Assembly: GCA_947498325.1 (NCBI GenBank)
Contig: CANMKE010000033.1
Coordinates: forward strand, 1 to 56,204
From: an uncultured Persicobacter sp.
GTDB lineage: Bacteria > Bacteroidota > Bacteroidia > Cytophagales > Cyclobacteriaceae
DNA: 56,204 nucleotides
Direction of reading: 5' to 3'
Shown: in pieces, positions 23,268 through 34,477 of the stretch
How positions within the stretch are numbered: position 1 is the first letter of the stretch
How the letters are laid out: each line of letters begins with the position of its first letter
Notes under the pieces: generated by a model
Database searches by the model: none
What the model was told of the DNA's origin: nothing
What the model saw: the letters and a program-made list of their open reading frames with translations, nothing else
Position numbers and translations under genes: made by a program

Positions 23268-24629
23268 TTAATATGCTTTTTCTTCGCCGTTAAGCATCGA
23301 ATTAACAGTCATAACGATAATCTTCACATCGAACCAAAAAGACCAGTTTTCGACATAAAAACGATCCATCTTCACACGGTCAGCCATCATCTTCACCGTT
23401 TCCGTTTCCCCACGATAGCCTTTGGCTTGCGCTAAACCTGTAATGCCTGGTTTTACTTTATGGCGTTGATTAAACTTCTCGATCAGTGGTCGATACTCTT
23501 CATTATGCTGTACTGCATGAGGCCGTGGCCCAACAACAGACATCTCTCCCTTGAGTACATTAATAAATTGAGGCAATTCATCAATGCTTGTTTTCCGAAT
23601 AAAGGCGCCAATCTTTGTGATTCGAGGATCACCTTTCGTTGCCTGCACCACTTTTTTATCATCATGGACGCGCATGGATCTGAATTTCCATACCTTGAAA
23701 GGCTTGTTGCCTTCCCCACCACGGGGTTGTTTAAAAAAGACGGGCCCTTTGGACTCCAAACGGATTAACAACGCCATTAACGGAAACAACCATGCCCCTA
23801 TAAAGATCAGAAAAAACAGACTGAAGCCGATATCAAAAGCCCGTTTGAGCCATTGATTCATTGGGTTATCAAAAGGGTGCGGCTTTAGCTTTAATACTGG
23901 AACATGACCATACAACTGGACATCCATTCCCTTAAAGATATACCCCCTGAAATCAGGGACAATTTTTAAGGTAATGATATTATCATCCGTGAACTCGACC
24001 AACCGCTCCAAAACCTCAGGCTCAATGTGCCCAGGGTGACAAAATACCTCCTGAATTTCATTGACAATAAGGAAGTCAAAGAACTTCTCTAAATCAGCTA
24101 AAATCTCCCGATCAAAAATTCCCTTGACCCTAAAACCCAGATCTGCTCGAGAAAAAATGATTTGCTTAAGATCACTGGTTACTTCAGCATCGCCAAGCAA
24201 GACAATATTTTTAATATTATACCCCGCCCTCCGGTAGAACTTCAAAAAAACAATGAAGCCCATATGAAAGCCTATAATTCCAAAGGATGAAGCCAAATAA
24301 GTTACGCAAACATACTGCGGAGGAAGACTAACCAACGAAAGACCATATACCCCGAAAATGGCTAACAGGAAGATCGTCAGCGCATTCAACAGCCTGGAGA
24401 ACACCCGCTCAAGCTGCAAACTCCGCGCAGTCTCATGAATCTCGAGGAAAGAAGATGAAAACAACCATGCAAAGTTGTAAATCAGCAACAACACCTTCAT
24501 ACTCCGATGAGGAAAAGCCTCCGAAGACACAAAAGTCTCGAACAAAAATTGCCCGAGAAAATAGAAAACGTTCAGCGCAATAAGATCGCCAAGTAACTTG
24601 ACTTCTTTAAGGTATTTTCCGTATCGCAT
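23268..24629 (-). CDS. Undecaprenyl-phosphate sugar phosphotransferase (WcaJ-like)
   Basis: A 453-residue polyprenyl glycosylphosphotransferase that starts the repeat unit by placing a sugar-1-phosphate on undecaprenyl phosphate. Hydrophobic helices are spread over about residues 10-140, with a Rossmann-like CoA-binding-type region (about 140-245). The C-terminal bacterial sugar-transferase domain (about 265-453) carries WKFRSMR, ITKIGAFIRKTSIDELPQ, GEMSVVGPRP and KPGITGLAQ. Its ATG overlaps the stop of the Wzi gene (TAATG). Glucose or galactose is a likely first sugar, but this is not determined. Confidence 0.92.
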   Translation of the reverse strand: MRYGKYLKEVKLLGDLIALNVFYFLGQFLFETFVSSEAFPHRSMKVLLLIYNFAWLFSSSFLEIHETARSLQLERVFSRLLNALTIFLLAIFGVYGLSLVSLPPQYVCVTYLASSFGIIGFHMGFIVFLKFYRRAGYNIKNIVLLGDAEVTSDLKQIIFSRADLGFRVKGIFDREILADLEKFFDFLIVNEIQEVFCHPGHIEPEVLERLVEFTDDNIITLKIVPDFRGYIFKGMDVQLYGHVPVLKLKPHPFDNPMNQWLKRAFDIGFSLFFLIFIGAWLFPLMALLIRLESKGPVFFKQPRGGEGNKPFKVWKFRSMRVHDDKKVVQATKGDPRITKIGAFIRKTSIDELPQFINVLKGEMSVVGPRPHAVQHNEEYRPLIEKFNQRHKVKPGITGLAQAKGYRGETETVKMMADRVKMDRFYVENWSFWFDVKIIVMTVNSMLNGEEKAY

Positions 24630-26245
24630 TATTTATTCACAAAGTTAAACTTCATGGAAAGCATGGTACCAAAAGCGTTATACAACTCACCAAAATCGTA
24701 ACCAATACTTAAGCCAAACTCAAAATTACTGAATTTTGCTGATGTATAGTTTATTTCTGCTAAAGTATAATTTTGCGTCAATCCCCCGTCGAAATAATAC
24801 TCATAGTCAGAATCAGGATTTTCACTTTCCCATTGAAAACGCCCCTGATTAAGGCCTGCATAAGTTCCATAGTTCCGAGAATGGGTGTATTTGAGTCTAT
24901 AAAAAACAGATTTATTCACCCAGCCTTCCACTCCCAAATGTAAGGCTTCAACCCTGTTATTTGCAACAAAAAAATCCCATTCATCATTGAAGTTTGGATT
25001 GTATAATTTGACTTGGTCAACTGTATGAAATAATGATGGTCCAATCATCCGCCCATGATAAGTGAAGCCTTTATAGTAATCCTGATTGTTTAGGTAATTC
25101 GCTCTTCCGCCAAATTCATGGCCATAATTCACCTCATCTTCCAAAAATTCAACTACCTCGTCCGTTGTAATTCCTGGAGAAACTATTCCAAAATTATCCT
25201 CCATCCATTTCTCAGGGTTAGGGGAAATATCGCGTGTGATGTGAACAAAGTTGCCATTTACCATAGGGTCAGGTGTTCCCGGTCCACTCTGCCAAGAGGA
25301 TTTAAAAAGCTCTATGTTAAAGCCAGTCACCAAAGCTTTACTATTCTTATTCACATAATTTAAACCCGTCAGGAAATCCTTGTTTCTTCCAAAGAATGGC
25401 AAAGTAGCTCGGTCTTTCAAAGGGCGCTGGAAATAAAACTGTACTTCTTTACCTTCTTTTAAATCGATATAAAAACCCAACTCCTTGATACCCGAGTTTC
25501 CTCCAGCAACATTAAGTTGATCAGCACCACTTCCATTGGGGTCAGCTTTACCAAAGAAAACAGCCCAATAATTGGTCGTCATCTGTTGCCCATGAGGGTT
25601 CACCCCTGCCATCAAGACACTGTGGCCCATCCCAGCATAAGGCTGAATAAAGTATTTGGACAACCGCAAGTAGGCAAATTTTTCATGTATTTGAGCCCCA
25701 TCAGTTCCTTTCTCTCCTCGATCGTCATTCAGAAAAGCATGCATCAATGCTCCCTTGATTTCTAACCATCCATGAGTAAACCGAACCGGTGTATATTCAA
25801 ACAGGCCAAACCCAACACGAGGGATAGGCCTTGCATTATTTCCAATCAACCATGAACCAGAGCCTAAATTTTCATTGGGCATACCGGTAGTAAATTGTTC
25901 TTTCCCAAGTTTTAACTCAAAAGAATAAAGGCTAAAATTCACATACGCTTGTTGTAGCCACGCGTCGCCTCCATAGGAATTACCAAATACCTCCACACCT
26001 GCTTTATAACCAACAGAGTGGAATGCCCCTTCAGCTTCCGCACCTACACCAAGCAATAAACCAGCAGATTGGTTACTATCAAATATCCCATACCGATTAG
26101 ACTGAATCCATTGAGGCAAGCTCGCCCCCGTTGCCCCAACACCTATTAATGTAGAGGATATTTTAAGTGTGTCTGTCTGAGAATAACCATTCAGTGCCGT
26201 TGCTATAATTAGCAATATAATTGCTAAGACCTTATATAATCTCAT
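24629..26245 (-). CDS. Capsule assembly protein, Wzi family
   Basis: A 538-residue outer-membrane beta-barrel protein expected to help attach capsule at the surface. The start is ATG 26245, giving the signal peptide MRLYKVLAIILLIIATALNGYSQ cut at SQ (key part LAIILLIIATALNG). The mature part shows family-like features: SLPQWIQSNRYGIFD near the N-terminus, many amphipathic strands, and an aromatic C-terminus. It overlaps the WecG/TagA gene by 14 bp and the next gene's ATG by 1 bp, so it is embedded in the operon. Confidence 0.82.
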   Translation of the reverse strand: MRLYKVLAIILLIIATALNGYSQTDTLKISSTLIGVGATGASLPQWIQSNRYGIFDSNQSAGLLLGVGAEAEGAFHSVGYKAGVEVFGNSYGGDAWLQQAYVNFSLYSFELKLGKEQFTTGMPNENLGSGSWLIGNNARPIPRVGFGLFEYTPVRFTHGWLEIKGALMHAFLNDDRGEKGTDGAQIHEKFAYLRLSKYFIQPYAGMGHSVLMAGVNPHGQQMTTNYWAVFFGKADPNGSGADQLNVAGGNSGIKELGFYIDLKEGKEVQFYFQRPLKDRATLPFFGRNKDFLTGLNYVNKNSKALVTGFNIELFKSSWQSGPGTPDPMVNGNFVHITRDISPNPEKWMEDNFGIVSPGITTDEVVEFLEDEVNYGHEFGGRANYLNNQDYYKGFTYHGRMIGPSLFHTVDQVKLYNPNFNDEWDFFVANNRVEALHLGVEGWVNKSVFYRLKYTHSRNYGTYAGLNQGRFQWESENPDSDYEYYFDGGLTQNYTLAEINYTSAKFSNFEFGLSIGYDFGELYNAFGTMLSMKFNFVNK

Positions 26246-26915
26246 CCGGATAATCTTCAATTATTTTTCCTTCCCACCAACGATTGTATTTCAAATCATA
26301 TAAAAACTTGAATACAAACTTGGGGTAATCAATAAAGTATCGGGAAAAAAGCTTCGGTTCATCGTAAATTCGATAAGCCCATCGCAAATTCATCCGATCT
26401 ACCCATTGAGGATAATAAGCCAACTGTTTCGCTGTTTGATGAAGAAAGCCTCCACATGTAAAACCATGACCTTTAAACCCTTCCTTCATAAGTTTTAACA
26501 AAAACTGTTCCTGAAGTGGTGTACCCATACCAACTACTACTACATCAGCACCCGAAGATAATATTTCATGGTAAGCGTCTTTCTCTACTCCCTTTATATA
26601 CCCATCTCGATAACCCGCAATACGCAAATTAGGATAAGCCTCCTTGATCTTCCCCATCGCCTCAGCAATTTCATTGGCCTGACTCCCGATAAAATAAACA
26701 GACTTTTGCTCCTTGCTACAGCTCTCAAATACTTTGGGGGCAAGTGTAGTCATATCAAAACTGATCCGCTTTGGATTCAAAGGAGTAAACCATCTAAAGA
26801 ATTTACACAGCCATTCTCCATCAATAAAAAAGGAGAAAGGTTCATTTTCCAATAAATCAGTATTGTTGCGCACCAACTGATAGGAAAAGGGGTTAAGAAA
26901 TGAATAATTACTCAA
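26232..26915 (-). CDS. WecG/TagA/CpsF-family glycosyltransferase
   Basis: A 227-residue GT26 enzyme that adds a sugar (often an N-acetylmannosamine or its uronic acid form) to a lipid-linked acceptor. Signatures are SFDMTTLAPKVFE, VYFIGSQ, YPNLRIAGYRDGY, VVVGMGTPLQEQFL and QWVDRMNLRWAYRI. The start codon is TTG at 26915, overlapping the wzy TGA stop; an in-frame TAG lies 12 bp upstream, and the first internal ATG would cut 54 residues. Given the diacetamido-uronic acid genes nearby, a uronic-acid donor is plausible. Confidence 0.85.
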   Translation of the reverse strand: MSNYSFLNPFSYQLVRNNTDLLENEPFSFFIDGEWLCKFFRWFTPLNPKRISFDMTTLAPKVFESCSKEQKSVYFIGSQANEIAEAMGKIKEAYPNLRIAGYRDGYIKGVEKDAYHEILSSGADVVVVGMGTPLQEQFLLKLMKEGFKGHGFTCGGFLHQTAKQLAYYPQWVDRMNLRWAYRIYDEPKLFSRYFIDYPKFVFKFLYDLKYNRWWEGKIIEDYPDEII

Positions 26916-28150
26916 GATAATTGTAATCTATTATGATTAAACACTTTTAATTTTATTGACATTGCCCAATAAACATAGAGAGCCATTCCAAGGTAAAACA
27001 TCATAACCTCATATGCATCTAAATCCTCAGAGAATGTCATGAATAAAATGATTACAAAAACACTTTGCAAAAAGAAAGTTACCCTATCAAAATTAATATT
27101 TTTTCGGATTATTTGAATTAAATATAATCCATATTTCAGAAAGACTATTAGATACCCCGTTAATATAAATAGCCCTCCTATAAAACCATTTTTCACAAAA
27201 TAGCCAATCACTGTCGAGTGTGAACCTACTGGGTATGGTAGCCCCAAATTAGTCAAAAGTCTTGGTTTCATTCCCAAGCCAAAAACAGGATTAATATGAA
27301 GCATATATTTCAACGATTCATGATAAATCATTGATCTTGCATTATTAGATCCTTCCCTTAACTCTAAAATAAATGGAATTATAATAGCTAACAAAAATAA
27401 GCCTATTGGTATTAACATCAATAACCTATATAATCCCTCTCTACTTTTCACAAAGGATAACACTAATACAACTAAAGAGAAAACAATATAAAGTCGTGAT
27501 GCTGTCATCAAAACAGCAAAGCAAAGACAAATTGTAGGGATCAAAATTTGCGCATCCTTATTCTTTATAAAACTAAAATATATAAGAAGAAAGTATAATA
27601 AGGTAACCGTAATTCCAGAAGCATTAGGATATACAGAAAACACCGTTGTCCTTGGAAAATCAATAATAAACCAATCCATCATATTAAATGAAACCATGTT
27701 AAACTTAGTCTCAATACCAGCTAAACCTGGAATACCATAAAAAACCAAGTCCTGATGTGTTACCAACGAATAGATTGAGGTAATTACAATAATAGCAGAC
27801 ACCGTATAAAAAGTGGATTTTATATTCCCACTTAATACATCTCTATATTTTTGACAACTAAATATCCCGTACCCTAAAAACAGAAACAAGAATGCAATTA
27901 TATTATGAATTATAGCAAAAAAACGTTCCCATGTGAAAAAATAATATAATGGAGACAAAAAAACTGATGTCGCTTGTAGCACTACAAAAATGAATAAATA
28001 AAAGCCTAAAGGCTTTTTAATTGTCATTAGTACTTTTTTAACATTAAAAGCGAAAAGAAGATATAATAACGGAATCAACATCCCTGTTAACCATGATAAA
28101 AAAACACTTCTAATAGCATACTTATTGAACAAATAAACAAACTTTTTCAT
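26912..28150 (-). CDS. wzy: O-antigen/capsule repeat-unit polymerase (Wzy-like)
   Basis: A 412-residue membrane protein with about ten to twelve hydrophobic helices and a larger periplasmic loop with the HINPVFGLGMKP and GSHSTVIGYFVKNG segments, which resembles O-antigen ligase/polymerase Wzy_C signatures. It would polymerise lipid-linked repeats at the periplasmic face. The ATG overlaps the preceding gene's stop (ATGA) and its own stop overlaps the next start. Strong AT bias, as in the neighbouring genes. The low sequence conservation of Wzy means assignment relies on topology and place. Confidence 0.75.
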   Translation of the reverse strand: MKKFVYLFNKYAIRSVFLSWLTGMLIPLLYLLFAFNVKKVLMTIKKPLGFYLFIFVVLQATSVFLSPLYYFFTWERFFAIIHNIIAFLFLFLGYGIFSCQKYRDVLSGNIKSTFYTVSAIIVITSIYSLVTHQDLVFYGIPGLAGIETKFNMVSFNMMDWFIIDFPRTTVFSVYPNASGITVTLLYFLLIYFSFIKNKDAQILIPTICLCFAVLMTASRLYIVFSLVVLVLSFVKSREGLYRLLMLIPIGLFLLAIIIPFILELREGSNNARSMIYHESLKYMLHINPVFGLGMKPRLLTNLGLPYPVGSHSTVIGYFVKNGFIGGLFILTGYLIVFLKYGLYLIQIIRKNINFDRVTFFLQSVFVIILFMTFSEDLDAYEVMMFYLGMALYVYWAMSIKLKVFNHNRLQLS

Positions 28151-29049
28151 CTATTTAAAACTCGTTGCAATAGATTATACACATCATTAGAATTATTTAT
28201 CCCAGGCAACAACAATAAAACTAATCTAATTTTATCCACAAAAAAGGTATCTTTGGAAAAAACTAATTTCATTTTCTCAATCATACTACCTCCATCCATC
28301 ATTACTCGGCAATAACGCAAGCGCAGATCAATGGTGTTTCTCTGAACTTTAGAAAAATCAAACTGATTTGCACTCAATATATAGTTATAAAAGTCAATAT
28401 CCCTTTTACGAACTCCTACCTCTCCTAAAGAAATAGTAGTACTTGCAGAATGCTTACGATATTTAAATAATGGCTCATTACTCATATGAACCACATTATA
28501 TTCCTTAGACAGTAGCAACACTGTCAACCAATCTTCAAAAGTAACACCATCTGGAAAAGGTAAAACATATGATATCACCTTTCTTTTCCCAAACAAATAC
28601 CCACTTACACGATTTGACTTTAACAATGAATCAAACGTATAAACACTTGCCCGCTTTACCGCAATAGGCTTTTGGAGGTTTGAATCAACTATATAATACT
28701 TACTATAAACAAAGTCACAATTCTTAATAGATAATTCACCCAATAAAGTTTCAACAAAATTAGGAAGCAAAAAGTCATCACCAGCACACACAAAAAAGTA
28801 CTCAGTCTCAACCATAGACAATCCTTTACTGTAAGCAAAGACCTTCCCTTTCTTCTGATTATAATGATATAACACATCATGGTTGGGGTAATCAATTATA
28901 AATTGATCTACTACACCTTTTGTTCCATCATCACTTTGATCATCTACAATAATTATCTTATCTACTTTTTTTGTTTGATTGATAATTGAAAGAAGCATTT
29001 CCTTAATATACTTCTCCTCATTATAAACAAACATTACTGCACTTACCAT
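28147..29049 (-). CDS. Glycosyltransferase family 2
   Basis: A 300-residue GT-A transferase from ATG 29049. VYNEEKYIKEML lies near the N-terminus; the nucleotide-binding Asp pair is DDQSDDGT (36-43) and the metal-binding AGDDF is at 89-93. A later FEDWLT segment fits the catalytic region. It adds one sugar to the repeat unit in the cytoplasm; donor and linkage are unknown. It is followed by wzy with a 4-bp overlap and preceded by 199 bp without a gene. AT-rich. Confidence 0.9.
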   Translation of the reverse strand: MVSAVMFVYNEEKYIKEMLLSIINQTKKVDKIIIVDDQSDDGTKGVVDQFIIDYPNHDVLYHYNQKKGKVFAYSKGLSMVETEYFFVCAGDDFLLPNFVETLLGELSIKNCDFVYSKYYIVDSNLQKPIAVKRASVYTFDSLLKSNRVSGYLFGKRKVISYVLPFPDGVTFEDWLTVLLLSKEYNVVHMSNEPLFKYRKHSASTTISLGEVGVRKRDIDFYNYILSANQFDFSKVQRNTIDLRLRYCRVMMDGGSMIEKMKLVFSKDTFFVDKIRLVLLLLPGINNSNDVYNLLQRVLNR

Positions 29050-29248
29050 CAATTATTTTTTTTCATAGGACACCTTAAATCAGATCTACAGCCGAGAATT
29101 ATCCTAGTTCATCTTGATAAACACGACCATATATATCAATAAAACCACAAAGACCCACCTCTATATGATTTACATACAGAACAGCTCTCTAATCGGTTAT
29201 AATTATCACTATCTATTCATTTCTTATTACAACACTAAACAGCTCAGG

Positions 29249-30340
29249 CTAAACCTCCCCACAAATAAAATCAAAATACTTTTTAGCAACACGCTCCTCG
29301 GTAAACGAGCTTACATCTTTCATTGATTGGTTTTGTACCTTTTCCAATTGTTGCAAGTTCCCCAAATTATATTCCAGTAGTTTTACTAACTCTCGTTCAT
29401 CAGATGAGGAAACCAAAAAACCATTAACCCCATTAGAAACTACACCATCAATGCCAAAACCTTTGGCGCCTATCACAATATTTCCCTTAGCCATAGCTTC
29501 TAAATAAACCAGACCGAATGTTTCATTACTAACCATGACAAAAATATCTGAAGACATCAACTGCTTCATTACCTCTTGATGATTTAATACCCCTAAAAAT
29601 CGAACTTTATTTGATATCCCGAGCTCTTGACATAAATTTTCTAATTCTCCTCTCAAAACCCCATCTCCGATAATTGAAAATGACCAATTTTGATTTCTTA
29701 TCTTTGCCAAAGAACGAATGACAAGATCAATATTCTTATAGTCTTCTAAACGAGCAACTACTATAAAATTAATATGATCCTGTATCGCAAATTTTCTACA
29801 AACTATTTCTTTTGCTGGAATGCCTGAAATTGCGATAAACTCACTCTTTAATCCTAAAGCATTCAAATCTTTTTGAATACCAAAGGAACGACTAATTAAG
29901 GTTAACCGCTTAAAACGCTCAATATAGGCCAGCCTCTTCTTAGTTGAATATCCTTGTAAAAAATTCACATCCGAAAGGTGAAAGGCAAAGAATCGCTTAC
30001 TTGCATTGATCCTTTCCAAAAAGCTAAGTGAAATTAAAGAGTGTCCGATAGCAACGTCGTATTCTTTCGTTGAAAGTGAATAATCAGTAAAAAACAACTC
30101 CGTCTTTGGAATCTTAAAAATAGGAACTGGAGTTATTTCAACCCCATCCCTAATATATTTTTTTCTTACAGGGATTATTCGCCTTTTATTGGGGTAAGTA
30201 TTTATTGCATATACATCCAACTCCACCCCTTCATATTTCACCCACTCCTTGCAAAAATTATGTATTGCAAATGTAGCAGACTGAGGAAATACAGCGTCCT
30301 CAGTAAGTGGATATAACTCTGTTATTAATGCTATCTTCAT
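29249..30340 (-). CDS. Glycosyltransferase family 4
   Basis: A 363-residue GT-B transferase from ATG 30340. The N-terminus MKIALITELYPLTEDAVFPQ, the FIVVARLEDYKNIDLVI segment (192-208) and the EX7E motif (Glu273, Glu281 in NETFGLVYLEAMAKG) are typical of retaining GT4 enzymes. It overlaps the wzx gene by about 41 bp. It should add a sugar to the lipid-linked repeat unit; the donor is unknown. Confidence 0.9.
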   Translation of the reverse strand: MKIALITELYPLTEDAVFPQSATFAIHNFCKEWVKYEGVELDVYAINTYPNKRRIIPVRKKYIRDGVEITPVPIFKIPKTELFFTDYSLSTKEYDVAIGHSLISLSFLERINASKRFFAFHLSDVNFLQGYSTKKRLAYIERFKRLTLISRSFGIQKDLNALGLKSEFIAISGIPAKEIVCRKFAIQDHINFIVVARLEDYKNIDLVIRSLAKIRNQNWSFSIIGDGVLRGELENLCQELGISNKVRFLGVLNHQEVMKQLMSSDIFVMVSNETFGLVYLEAMAKGNIVIGAKGFGIDGVVSNGVNGFLVSSSDERELVKLLEYNLGNLQQLEKVQNQSMKDVSSFTEERVAKKYFDFICGEV

Positions 30341-31736
30341 CAATACTATCTTTTACTCCCTTATAAATACCAAAAATATCACATCCGACCAATAAAAGGA
30401 GACAAGCAAAAATCACTTCTCCTCTGACACTGTATAATTGGTAATATAAAGCCAAACAAGAAAAAATCAATCGTACCAACCAAATCGATACATTTCTCCA
30501 AAATGAAAATTTTAAAACCTTGAAGTACACCAAGTACACGTTCAACGGTAAAACAATCATTAGATAAGCAATAGCATAGTATTTAGGAACACTAATAAAG
30601 GAGGTCATACCTCCTAAAATAATTGCCCCAACTATAATCACAGATGAAACCCAACCTAATCTACGTAAAATTACTTCTTTACCCTTTAATACCAATACCA
30701 GCCCAGAAGTGGTCATTAACGCTTGATTTAAAATTAAAACACCAAAATAAGGCAATATCTCTGCTACTTGCAACCACTGATTCCCCCAAATAAAATTAAT
30801 AAATTCAGTAGGTATAAATATAAAAATCAAAGATAAAGGAAGAATTACTAAGCTTACCCCATTCAAGATCATGCCATAAGTACGATTCACTCTTCTCTCT
30901 GAGGATAAATCCTTCTTTAAAATGGGTAACATTACCTGAGACAGAACGCTATTTATTAAACCCATAGGTAAAATAAACAACTTATAGGCTCTTTCATAAA
31001 TTCCTAATTCTGCCACACTATAAAAACGACCTATATATAAATTATCAGCATTGCGGGCCCAATAATTTACAACCCTAAAACCAATCACATTTTTTATAGT
31101 ATGTCCTACTCGCGCATAAACTCCCTTCATTTTAACGAAGGAAAAACCCATAAAACTAATTCGATCCTTGACCTTATTATATGACAATATAGCCCCTAAG
31201 ATAGCATTAATCACCTGTCCAATAATTAAAGACCAATAACCAAGTCCTACCATTGCCAGTAAAATGGTGCAAATAACCGAGATGAACATGGACAACGTTG
31301 TAATTCGCCCTATTTCCGAGAATCGTAACTCCTTACTTAACATGGCCATAGGAGTAATCCCAACCGCCTTGATTAAAAATAAGTTTGATATAATAATTGA
31401 AGGAAGAACTAATGATGGGTTATTATAAAAAATCGCAATTAGTGGACTCAACAACATCATCCCAATTGACATAATCCCCCCCACTAATACAACAAACTTA
31501 TGAACTGCAGAATGAAAATAATCATGATAATCATTTTTAATAATTGCATAACTTAGACCTCCTTCTGCAATCATGTTCATAAATTCAACGAACACGTTAA
31601 TCATTGCTATAACCCCAAAATCAGAGGGTTCTAAGTACCTTGCAACAAAAACAGTACTTATAAATGCTATTACTTTTGTTGCCAAAGAGTAGAATGTAGA
31701 AGCTTTTAGCCCTTTGATTAATGAATTGTATGCCAT
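30300..31736 (-). CDS. wzx: Repeat-unit flippase (Wzx-like, MATE/MVF superfamily)
   Basis: A 478-residue integral membrane protein with about 12-14 helices. The N-terminal STFYSLATKVIAFISTVFVA and RYLEPSDFGVIAM segments are typical of polysaccharide transporters. It would flip undecaprenyl-linked repeats to the periplasm. Start ATG 31736; the frame extends one codon to a TTG. A hairpin with T-run (31738-31771) lies just before the start. The 3' end overlaps the GT4 gene. Confidence 0.88.
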   Translation of the reverse strand: MAYNSLIKGLKASTFYSLATKVIAFISTVFVARYLEPSDFGVIAMINVFVEFMNMIAEGGLSYAIIKNDYHDYFHSAVHKFVVLVGGIMSIGMMLLSPLIAIFYNNPSLVLPSIIISNLFLIKAVGITPMAMLSKELRFSEIGRITTLSMFISVICTILLAMVGLGYWSLIIGQVINAILGAILSYNKVKDRISFMGFSFVKMKGVYARVGHTIKNVIGFRVVNYWARNADNLYIGRFYSVAELGIYERAYKLFILPMGLINSVLSQVMLPILKKDLSSERRVNRTYGMILNGVSLVILPLSLIFIFIPTEFINFIWGNQWLQVAEILPYFGVLILNQALMTTSGLVLVLKGKEVILRRLGWVSSVIIVGAIILGGMTSFISVPKYYAIAYLMIVLPLNVYLVYFKVLKFSFWRNVSIWLVRLIFSCLALYYQLYSVRGEVIFACLLLLVGCDIFGIYKGVKDSIDEDSINNRVISTY

Positions 31737-31737
31737 C

Positions 31738-31771
31738 AAAAATAATGAGCAACCAAAGTTAGTTGCTCATT
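31738..31771 (-). terminator. Intra-operon hairpin (possible attenuator) before wzx
   Basis: On the minus strand AATGAGCAAC pairs with GTTGCTCATT (10 bp, 8-nt loop) and is followed by ATTATTTTTG, right at the wzx start. It could cut read-through from the nucleotide-sugar genes into wzx and the glycosyltransferases. Confidence 0.6.
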
Positions 31772-31790
31772 CAATTTATATTTTATCAAA

Positions 31791-33342
<1,552 letters not shown>

Positions 33343-33346
33343 ATTA

Positions 33347-34477
33347 TTATCTCAGTTCGTCAATGGCAGTTTTTACTGCATCAATAATAAATTCCTGTTG
33401 CTCTGAATCCATCTCTGTGTGAACAGGTAGCGACAACACTACTTGGCAAAGTCCTTCAGTGATAAGGAAAACAGCACATTCCTCCTGCTGATACGCCTTT
33501 TGATGATGAAGCGGAACAGGATAGTAAACCATCGAAGGTACTCCTTTTTCCATTAATCTATTTTTTAGCGCATCTCGTTCTACCCCATTTACTTTCAAGG
33601 TGTACTGATGAAATACATGAGTAGATCGCTCCGATCTAACAGGTGTTGATAACTCAGGTACAGCAGCAAATGCCTCATCATATCTGTCAGCAACCGACAG
33701 GCGATTGGCATTATAAGTATTTAAATGTTTCAGTTTCACCCGCAACAAAGCGGCCTGCAAGGTATCCAATCTTGAGTTACAACCAATAATATCATGATGA
33801 TATTTGATACGTTGACCATGGTTAGCAATCATCTTTGCTTGTTTAGCCAAGTCGTCATCATTGATGAGCATCGCGCCACCATCACCAAAACACCCTAAGT
33901 TTTTAGATGGGAAAAAGGAGGTTGTTCCTATATCACCCATCGTACCGGCTTGCTTAACCGTCCCATCCGAAAAGGTGTATGCTGCACCAATCGCTTGAGC
34001 AGTATCTTCAATCACCTTCAAATCAAATTCCTTTGCTAAAGCTAACAGAGGCTCCATATCGGCACACTGACCAAAAAGATGAACAGGTACTATGGCTTTT
34101 GTCTTGCTGGTAATCACTTTTCGGCTTTGAGCGACGTCAATATTAAACGTATTTGGATCTACATCTACAAAGACAGGCTTTAAGTTTAAAAGTGCAATAA
34201 CTTCAGCCGTTGCCACATAGGTAAAAACCGGAACAATCACCTCATCCCCTGCTTGCAGACCAACTGCCATTAGGGCAATTTGTAGGGCATCAGTTCCATT
34301 ACCACAAGGAATAACGTTTTTCACTCCTGTATAATCAGCCAACTCCGATGCAAAAGCGTGAACTGCAGGACCGTTAATAAAGGCACAGGAGTCTATCACC
34401 TCCTGCATGGCTGCATCAGCTTCCTCCTTGATATTTTGATATTGTGAACCGAGGTCCACCATCTGAATCTTTTTCAT
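33347..34477 (-). CDS. DegT/DnrJ/EryC1/StrS aminotransferase, WlbC/WbpE-like
   Basis: A 376-residue PLP-dependent sugar aminotransferase. The PLP lysine is Lys192 in [26 protein letters not shown] (58-69) binds the cofactor phosphate, and [13 protein letters not shown] (155-167) contains the ring-stacking Asp. In context it should place the 3-amino group on UDP-3-keto-GlcNAcA. Its ATG overlaps the stop of the upstream dehydrogenase (TAATG). Confidence 0.9.
   Translation of the reverse strand: MKKIQMVDLGSQYQNIKEEADAAMQEVIDSCAFINGPAVHAFASELADYTGVKNVIPCGNGTDALQIALMAVGLQAGDEVIVPVFTYVATAEVIALLNLKPVFVDVDPNTFNIDVAQSRKVITSKTKAIVPVHLFGQCADMEPLLALAKEFDLKVIEDTAQAIGAAYTFSDGTVKQAGTMGDIGTTSFFPSKNLGCFGDGGAMLINDDDLAKQAKMIANHGQRIKYHHDIIGCNSRLDTLQAALLRVKLKHLNTYNANRLSVADRYDEAFAAVPELSTPVRSERSTHVFHQYTLKVNGVERDALKNRLMEKGVPSMVYYPVPLHHQKAYQQEECAVFLITEGLCQVVLSLPVHTEMDSEQQEFIIDAVKTAIDELR

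Noticed and set aside
29114-29326. A 70-residue plus-strand frame between the GT4 and GT2 genes
   Set aside because: It is AT-driven low-complexity sequence (Tyr/Ile/Asn rich), runs into the GT4 gene antisense and opposes the operon direction.
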